This document shows, piece by piece, positions 57,218 to 64,000 of a DNA stretch of 64,000 bases. The position numbers were made by a program, and so were the translations under genes. The stretch comes from Actinophytocola xinjiangensis (lineage in GTDB: Bacteria; Actinomycetota; Actinomycetes; Mycobacteriales; Pseudonocardiaceae). Every line of letters begins with the position of its first letter. Positions within the stretch are counted from its first letter, which is position 1. Location of the stretch: the NCBI RefSeq assembly GCF_001921215.1, contig NZ_MSIF01000005.1, positions 186,001-250,000 of the forward strand. The letters run 5' to 3'. The notes under the pieces were generated by a model. It saw only the letters and a program-made list of their open reading frames with translations. It had not been told where the DNA came from and ran no database searches.

Positions 57218-58171
57218 TTATAGGAGAGAAAGGGCTATCCCGTCAAGGATGTCGTGTTCACTTACCAGTATTCCGTTGATGCCGGCCCGTTCGGCGAGGT
57301 TGTCGGCGAGCACCTGGGTGATCAGCGCCCCGCCACCGATCACGTCCACCCGACCGGGATGGATCGCCCCGATGGCACCACGTTCGGCCCGGCTGGCGCC
57401 GAGCAGCCGCCCGGCGACCGACGCGATCTCGTTGTCGGACAAGCGGGACAGGTGGGTGCGCTCGGAGTCGTAGGCGGGCAGATCCTGTGCCACGGCCGAG
57501 AGCGTGGTGATCGTGCCGGCCACCCCGATCCAGGTTCGCGTGCCAGCCACCGGAACCCGCTCGAAGGCCCGCGCCAGCGTCGCCTCCGCGAACTCCCGCC
57601 CGGCGGCGATCTCCTCGCTCGTCGGCGGGTCGCCGCGCAGGCAGCGTTCGGTGATCCGCACACAGCCGATGTCGGTCGACAGCGCACCGGTGACCTCCGC
57701 GCGCCGCCCGTCCCAGGTTCCGGTGACCACCTCGGTCGAGCCGCCGCCGATGTCGGTCACCACGAACGGACCGTCCTGCGGTTCGAGGTCGCCGACCGCG
57801 CCGGTGAACGACAACCGCGCCTCCTCGTCACCGCTGATCACCTCGGCCTCCACGCCCAGCACGGCCCGCGTCATGTCGAAGAACTCGTCGCGGTTGCCGG
57901 CGTCGCGGGTGGCCGAGGTGGCGACCATGCGCACCCGCTCGACACCCTTGCGCCGGCAGACCGCGGTGTAGTCGGCGAGCGCGTCCCTGGTGCGGGCCAA
58001 CGCCGCCGGGGCGAGCCGACCGGTCGCGTCGACCCCCTCGCCCAGCCGCACGATCCGCATCTCGCGGTGCACGTCACGCAGCGAACGGTGGCCGTCGTCG
58101 TGCTCGGTCACGTCGGCCACCAACAGACGGATGGAGTTCGTCCCGCAGTCGATCGCTGCAATCCTCGGCAT
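57218..58171 (-). CDS. Ppx/GppA-family phosphatase (exopolyphosphatase)
   Basis: A 317-residue ASKHA-fold phosphatase. RIAAIDCGTNSIRLLVADV opens the first lobe, SATRDAGNRDEF and VVTDIGGGSTEVVTG (phosphate 2) are conserved, and WIGVAGTITTLSA and RVDVIGGGALI follow. This is the short Ppx (Rv1026-type) that hydrolyses polyphosphate or pppGpp and sits in the same order in mycobacteria. ATG 58171 is the start; the longer frame crosses a Pro/Arg-rich non-coding section. Confidence 0.92.
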   Translation of the reverse strand: MPRIAAIDCGTNSIRLLVADVTEHDDGHRSLRDVHREMRIVRLGEGVDATGRLAPAALARTRDALADYTAVCRRKGVERVRMVATSATRDAGNRDEFFDMTRAVLGVEAEVISGDEEARLSFTGAVGDLEPQDGPFVVTDIGGGSTEVVTGTWDGRRAEVTGALSTDIGCVRITERCLRGDPPTSEEIAAGREFAEATLARAFERVPVAGTRTWIGVAGTITTLSAVAQDLPAYDSERTHLSRLSDNEIASVAGRLLGASRAERGAIGAIHPGRVDVIGGGALITQVLADNLAERAGINGILVSEHDILDGIALSLL

Positions 58172-58211
58172 GCCGACGAGCCTAGTGACCCGGCCGGCCC
58201 ACCGACCGCGC

Positions 58212-59489
58212 TCAGCAGGGCCGTGTCGTGGTGGTGGTCGTGGTGGTCGTGGTCGTGGTCGTCTCGCCGGCCGAGGTCTGCTCACCGGCGATCGTGGACG
58301 ACACACCCGAGCCCGCCGCGCCGGTCGTCTGCGCCCCGGTCGTGCTGTCGGCGCCGTCGGTCAGGTCCGGCCCGGCGGTGGTGGTCGTGGTGGTCGGCGT
58401 CGTGCACGGCGCCGTGGTCTGCGTCGGCCTGGTCAAGGTGGTCGACGAGCCACCGTTGCCGGGCACCTCGGTGCGGCCCGGGGCCGTGGTGGTGGTCGTG
58501 GTCGAGCCGCCCGTGCCCGGCGTGCCACCGCCACCGCCACCGCCGCCGCCCGGGGTGGTCGCCCCGCCACCCGGCTTGGGGTTCTGCTGGGGCGGCGGGC
58601 CGCCGACCGTCGAGGGCGGGCCCATGGCCTGCACGTCCGGCGAGATCGGCTCGTTGGGCAGCACCGGCGTGCCGTTGCGGTAGGCGTTGGCCCACAGGAT
58701 CACGGTGGCGACGTAGGTGTCGGAGTGGTTGTAGCGGAACACCGCCGTCGCGACGTCCTGCGAGTTCGACAGGTCCATGCCGCCCGAGCACAGGTACTTG
58801 CCGGCGCCGAGGGTGGCGTCCCAGATGTTGTGCGGGTTCGCCACGCCGTCGTTGTTGCCGTCCGAGGCGTAGCCGCGCCACGTCGACGGGATGAACTGCA
58901 TCGGCCCGACCGCGCGGTCCCAGCGGTCGTCGCCGTCGAGCCGGCCGTTGTCGGTGTCGCGGATCGCGGCGAAACCGCCGCCGTTGAGCACCGGGCCGTA
59001 GATCCGCGGGACGGTGTTGCCCTGGCTGTCGGCCTTGCCGCCGCGCGCGTGGTGCGACTCGATGCGGCCGATGCTGGCCAGCAGCGACCAGTGCACCTTG
59101 CAGTTGGGCTGGTCGGCGGCGAGCCGGTCGGCGGCGTTGCGGTAGGCCTCCAGCATGTTGCCCGGAATGCCCTGGCTGGTGTTGGGCAGATCGTTGTCGG
59201 CGGCCAGACGGAGCAACCGGTCCAGGTCGTCGGCGCTCTTGAGCACCTCGTCGCCGAGCGTGCCGTCGCCGCGTTCGCCGTTGGCGCTGTCGTCCGGGTC
59301 GGTCATGCCGAACAGGCCACCGCCGACCGCCTGCCCCGGCTCGATCCCGGCCGCGAAGCTCATCGGCTCGCCCGCCACCGCGGCGGCGGCGAGCAGCACC
59401 GTACTGGTGGCCGCGGCGACCCTGCGACGGCGCCGGTTGGCCCGGCGCTCCTCCTTCTCGACGGATCTCCGTTTCTGTGCCGCACTCAC
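58212..59489 (-). CDS. SLT-type lytic transglycosylase with Thr-rich tail
   Basis: A 425-residue exported wall hydrolase. After a short basic N-terminus (KRRSVEKEERRANRRRRR) a signal-anchor helix (VAAATSTVLLAAAAVAG) leads to a lytic transglycosylase domain (VHWSLLASIGRIESHHARGG, then WDRAVGPMQFIPSTWRGYASD; Glu of RIESHH is the catalytic acid). About 120 residues of Gly/Pro/Thr-rich tail follow, with nine Gly in a row and a run of 13 Thr, ending TTRPC. GTG 59489 has GAAGGGG about 9 bases upstream. It is related to the LpqU-like enzyme at 62844-63707. Confidence 0.9.
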   Translation of the reverse strand: MSAAQKRRSVEKEERRANRRRRRVAAATSTVLLAAAAVAGEPMSFAAGIEPGQAVGGGLFGMTDPDDSANGERGDGTLGDEVLKSADDLDRLLRLAADNDLPNTSQGIPGNMLEAYRNAADRLAADQPNCKVHWSLLASIGRIESHHARGGKADSQGNTVPRIYGPVLNGGGFAAIRDTDNGRLDGDDRWDRAVGPMQFIPSTWRGYASDGNNDGVANPHNIWDATLGAGKYLCSGGMDLSNSQDVATAVFRYNHSDTYVATVILWANAYRNGTPVLPNEPISPDVQAMGPPSTVGGPPPQQNPKPGGGATTPGGGGGGGGGTPGTGGSTTTTTTAPGRTEVPGNGGSSTTLTRPTQTTAPCTTPTTTTTTAGPDLTDGADSTTGAQTTGAAGSGVSSTIAGEQTSAGETTTTTTTTTTTTTRPC

Positions 59490-59590
59490 CAGAACGAACC
59501 CCTTCGTTGACCGAGCACGCGTTCGCGGACCCCACCGATCGCAGCCGGTGCGTGTTCGTACGCCGCCTGCCACGGTCTCACGAACATCAT

Positions 59591-59618
59591 GTCAATAAAA
59601 GAGTCAACGTGGAGTCAA
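59591..59618. promoter_or_regulatory. triple TTGAC direct repeats upstream of the transglycosylase
   Basis: On the minus strand TTGACT, TTGACT and TTGACA recur at 11- and 12-base intervals, about 100 bases before the transglycosylase start. Direct repeats at this spacing are typical binding sites of OmpR-type response regulators (MtrA controls wall hydrolases in actinobacteria). One TTGACA could instead be a -35 element. Confidence 0.4.
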
Positions 59619-59679
59619 GACGATCGTCCTGGTGCCATTCAGCGAAACACGGCCGCCGAATGGGAAATACGGGAACGGA

Positions 59680-60168
59680 TCAGCGCGCGCAGTCGCCGGC
59701 CGGCCAGTCGGCCGCCAACGCCGCCAACGCCTCGTCGCCGAACGGGTTGACCCCCGGCCCCACCGCCAGCGCGTGCGCGACATGCACGTGCAGGCACTTC
59801 ACCCGCCCCGGCATGCCACCCGCGCTCACCTCGGTACCCAGCGGCTCGATCGCGTCCCGCTGCGCCAGATACGAGCGGTGCGCGGCCAGATAGGCCGCCG
59901 CCAGATCCTCGTCGGTGGCCAGCCGGTCGGTCATCTCCCGCATCAACCCGCTCGCCTCCAGCCGGCTGACCAGCGACGTCAACCGGGGACACGTGAGGTA
60001 GTAGAGCGTCGGGAACGGCGTGCCGTCCTCCAGCCGGGGACTGGTCTGCACCACCGACGGGTGCCCGCTCGGACAGCGGGCGGCGACCGCGCGCACCGCC
60101 CTCGGCGGCCGGCCGAGCTGACGGGCGACCACCTCCCGGTCGGACTCGGTGACGGGCGGAAGGCTCAT
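59680..60168 (-). CDS. DUF501-family protein
   Basis: A 162-residue protein of the DUF501 family (Rv1025-type). The family block VARQLGRPPRAVRAVAARCPSGHPSVVQTSPRLEDGTPFPTLYYLTCPRLT is intact and the C-terminal GRVKCLHVHVAHAL contains the conserved Cys/His pair, suggesting a metal site; function is unknown. Its ATG overlaps the ftsB stop (ATGA). This eno-ftsB-DUF501-ppx order is conserved in mycobacteria. Confidence 0.94.
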   Translation of the reverse strand: MSLPPVTESDREVVARQLGRPPRAVRAVAARCPSGHPSVVQTSPRLEDGTPFPTLYYLTCPRLTSLVSRLEASGLMREMTDRLATDEDLAAAYLAAHRSYLAQRDAIEPLGTEVSAGGMPGRVKCLHVHVAHALAVGPGVNPFGDEALAALAADWPAGDCAR

Positions 60169-60725
60169 TGATCGGACACCGCGTTCCACAACGTGAGGTA
60201 CCAGGACTCGTCGGCGACCGGCTGCTCCGGATCGCCGCCCTGCTTGTCGGCCGAGTCCCCGGGAAGCTCGACCATGTACGGGGTCTCCCCCGGCATCACG
60301 TACCGCAGCCGACGCCGGGCCTCGGCCACCACCTCCGCCGGGTCCGCCAACTGCGCCTTGCGCCGCTCCAACGCCTCGACCTGGGCCCGCAGCTCCGCCT
60401 GGCGCTCCTCCTGGAGCTGCACCTCGTCCCGCTGGGACAGGTAGGTCCGCAACGGGACGGCGACGGTCAGCGCGAGCGCGCACACCACGATCGCCAACAC
60501 CGCGGCCCGGCGCGTGGTGGACAACCCGAACGCGGCCGCCGCCCGGATCGTGCGGCCGCGCCGCTCCGGCGCACGCTCCCGCCCCGGCGTCACCGGCCGG
60601 GCGGGACGCCCGTCCTTGGGACGGGTGCGGCGGACGCTGTGTGGCCGTTGACCCGACCGGTCGGCGCGGGCACCGGTGGCCCCGGTGCCGCGCCGCCGGC
60701 CGCGTTCGCTCTCGCGTCCGGCCAT
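60165..60725 (-). CDS. ftsB: septum formation initiator FtsB (DivIC)
   Basis: A 186-residue bitopic division protein. A long basic, disordered cytosolic N-terminus (residues 1-70) is followed by one membrane helix (AVLAIVVCALALTVAVPLRTYLSQ) and a short extracellular coiled coil (RDEVQLQEERQAELRAQVEALERRKAQLAD) with the DPAEVVAEARRRLRYVMPGE block. It forms a complex with FtsQ and FtsL at the septum. The gene starts three bases after eno ends, which is normal in actinobacteria. Confidence 0.92.
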   Translation of the reverse strand: MAGRESERGRRRGTGATGARADRSGQRPHSVRRTRPKDGRPARPVTPGRERAPERRGRTIRAAAAFGLSTTRRAAVLAIVVCALALTVAVPLRTYLSQRDEVQLQEERQAELRAQVEALERRKAQLADPAEVVAEARRRLRYVMPGETPYMVELPGDSADKQGGDPEQPVADESWYLTLWNAVSDQ

Positions 60726-60728
60726 CCG

Positions 60729-62843
<2,115 letters not shown>

Positions 62844-62847
<4 letters not shown>

Positions 62848-63707
62848 CTGGCGTTGGCCGCCTTGGCGTAGGCGTCGGCGCCGCTGAAGACGTTCTGGCC
62901 GTAGTCGACCGAGCGGTTGTAGGTCAGCACCGCCTGCCACCAGCCGTTGGCCGTCGACAGGTCGCCGCCGCTGGCGCACAGGTAGCGGGCGGCCGCCAAC
63001 GCCGCGTCGTTGACGTTCTGCGGGTCGGGGTCCTGGCCGTCGCCGTTGGCCCGGGTGCCCCAGCGGTCCCAGGTCGTCGGCAGGAACTGCATCGAGCCGA
63101 CCGCGCGGTCCCAGGTCACGTCGCCGTCCAGGACGCCGCCGTCGGTGTCCGGGATGGCCCGCACGCCCGGCGACCCGTCCAGCGGAATGCCGATGATCGG
63201 CGGCGTCAGCCGGCCGTCGTCGCCGATGTCCGAGCCGTTGTAGCGGCCGTGGTGGGACTCGACGCGGCCGACGCCGGCGAGCGTCGACCAGCTCAGGTTG
63301 CAGTCCGGGGCGGTGTCGCGCACCGCCAGCTCCGCCTCGGCGTAGGCCACCAGCACCGGCAGCGGGATCTGGGTCCGGTCCGACAGCGTCGCCGCCCAGT
63401 CCCGCACCGCCGCGGTCGTCGGGCGGGTCGCGGTCCGCTCGGCACCCGGCGCGACGGCCGCCGCCGTCGGCACCGCGCTGCCCGGGTCGGGCGCCAGCTC
63501 GGGCACCTCGAAACCGGGCACCGGCGGCGGCGTCGCCCGGTCGGATCGGTCCAGCCAGCTGACCACCACGACCGTCGCCGCGACCAGGGCGGCGACGGTC
63601 AGCAGCAGCGGACCGAGCACCCGCCGCCGGCGCTGCGGCGGGGGACCCGGCCGGTCGTCGGCCTCTGGTGGCGGCGTGGTCGAGGGCGGGGTCGGGGAAA
63701 CGGCCAC
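62844..63707 (-). CDS. LpqU-like lytic transglycosylase
   Basis: A 287-residue membrane-anchored wall hydrolase. After a Pro-rich N-terminus comes one membrane helix (VLGPLLLTVAALVAATVVVVSWL, residues 30-52), a linker, and an SLT-type domain (LSWSTLAGVGRVESHHGRYNG, catalytic Glu; VTWDRAVGSMQFLPTTWDRWG). It shares motifs with the transglycosylase at 58212-59489. It occupies the place of lpqU upstream of eno in mycobacteria. It lacks a lipobox, so it is not a lipoprotein here. Confidence 0.9.
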
Positions 63708-63760
63708 GGCCCCAGGTTACGTATCCCGGCCAGCCCCCGTGAGGGCCTCCCGCAACCCGT

Positions 63761-64000
63761 TCACTCCAGCACAGGCAACGGCGGCGGCGTGGCCGCCGGC
63801 TCACGCTCCAACGTCTCCAACGCCAGCCGCACCGCCTCCGTCAGCTGCGGGTCCCGGCCGTGCGCGTGGTCCTGCGGGGTCATCAGCACCTCGACGTCCG
63901 GGTCGACGCCGTGATTCTCCACACCCCACCCCGGGCCACGCAGCCACGTCGCGTACTTCGGCTGGGTCACCAGCGTCCCGTCGACCAGGTGGTAGCGCAT
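63761..64000 (-). CDS. C-terminus of an S41/tricorn-type protease, 5' end outside window
   Basis: The last 79 or so residues of a larger protein. RYHLVDGTLVTQPKYATWL, GWGVENHGVDPDVEVLMTPQDH and DPQLTEAVRLALETLE are the C-terminal part of the catalytic domain of tricorn-like S41 peptidases, which degrade cytosolic peptides. VENHGVDPD is a family hallmark. The gene begins beyond the right edge, so completeness cannot be judged. Confidence 0.82.
   Translation of the reverse strand: MRYHLVDGTLVTQPKYATWLRGPGWGVENHGVDPDVEVLMTPQDHAHGRDPQLTEAVRLALETLEREPAATPPPLPVLE

Overview
The window is chromosomal DNA of a very GC-rich actinomycete. It is most likely a member of the Pseudonocardiales (a Lentzea, Saccharothrix or Amycolatopsis type of organism), but the genus is an inference. 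Supporting signs are frequent GTG starts, 4-base ATGA/GTGA gene overlaps, an F420/PPOX-type enzyme, KorAB, a sortase-type LASTG surface protein, two exact Rex-type operators before nuo, and a block matching the mycobacterial order lpqU-eno-ftsB-DUF501-ppx. I see no prophage, insertion sequence, CRISPR array or secondary-metabolite cluster. Most of the window is core metabolism.

Layout. 1-8300: a truncated XRE regulator overlapped by a NUDIX hydrolase, tRNA-Tyr, yajQ, rmlA/rfbA, htpX, a siderophore-interacting flavoprotein, a VOC protein, an EamA exporter, an unknown protein, a dimethylargininase and a divergent Lrp regulator. 8400-15000: korA-korB, two proteins sharing a short C-terminal domain, and a long-chain polyprenyl diphosphate synthase. 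15000-29900: the complex I operon on the minus strand, read nuoA-B-C-E-F-G-H-I-J-K-L-M-N. nuoD is absent, because the nuoC stop and the nuoE start overlap in one ATGA. Two perfect Rex operators and an iron-box-like palindrome lie upstream of nuoA.

29800-40000: an MFS exporter with a divergent ArsR-like regulator and a palindrome between them, a Bax inhibitor-1-like protein, a membrane-anchored polysaccharide deacetylase-like protein, an aminoglycoside phosphotransferase-like protein, a two-domain acyl-reductase-like SDR, a DivIVA-like coiled-coil protein, a PPOX protein, an alpha/beta hydrolase, and a tRNA with anticodon UAA but a short variable loop. 40000-46200: a tightly overlapped minus-strand run, UDG - DUF4129 - small membrane protein - MoxR - DUF58 - membrane protein - ndh (type II NADH dehydrogenase).

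46200-57000: an S10 peptidase, a sortase-anchored SdrB-like surface protein, a secreted subtilisin and a complete dipeptide/oligopeptide ABC transporter (binding protein, two permeases, two ATPases). 57200-64000: Ppx/GppA phosphatase, a lytic transglycosylase with low-complexity tails, DUF501, FtsB, enolase, a G-quadruplex-prone repeat region, a TPR protein, an LpqU-like transglycosylase and the C-terminus of an S41/tricorn-type protease.

How the genes fit together. Respiration dominates: complex I, NDH-2, KorAB (reduced ferredoxin from 2-oxoacids) and a polyprenyl synthase that could make the menaquinone tail. NADH/NAD+ sensing through Rex probably controls nuo. The most notable observation is the missing nuoD, whose product is normally needed for quinone reduction, while an NDH-2 gene sits 11 kb away. 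Cell-envelope growth (FtsB, two transglycosylases, deacetylase-like protein) and peptide turnover (subtilisin, S10 peptidase, peptide importer) form the other themes.
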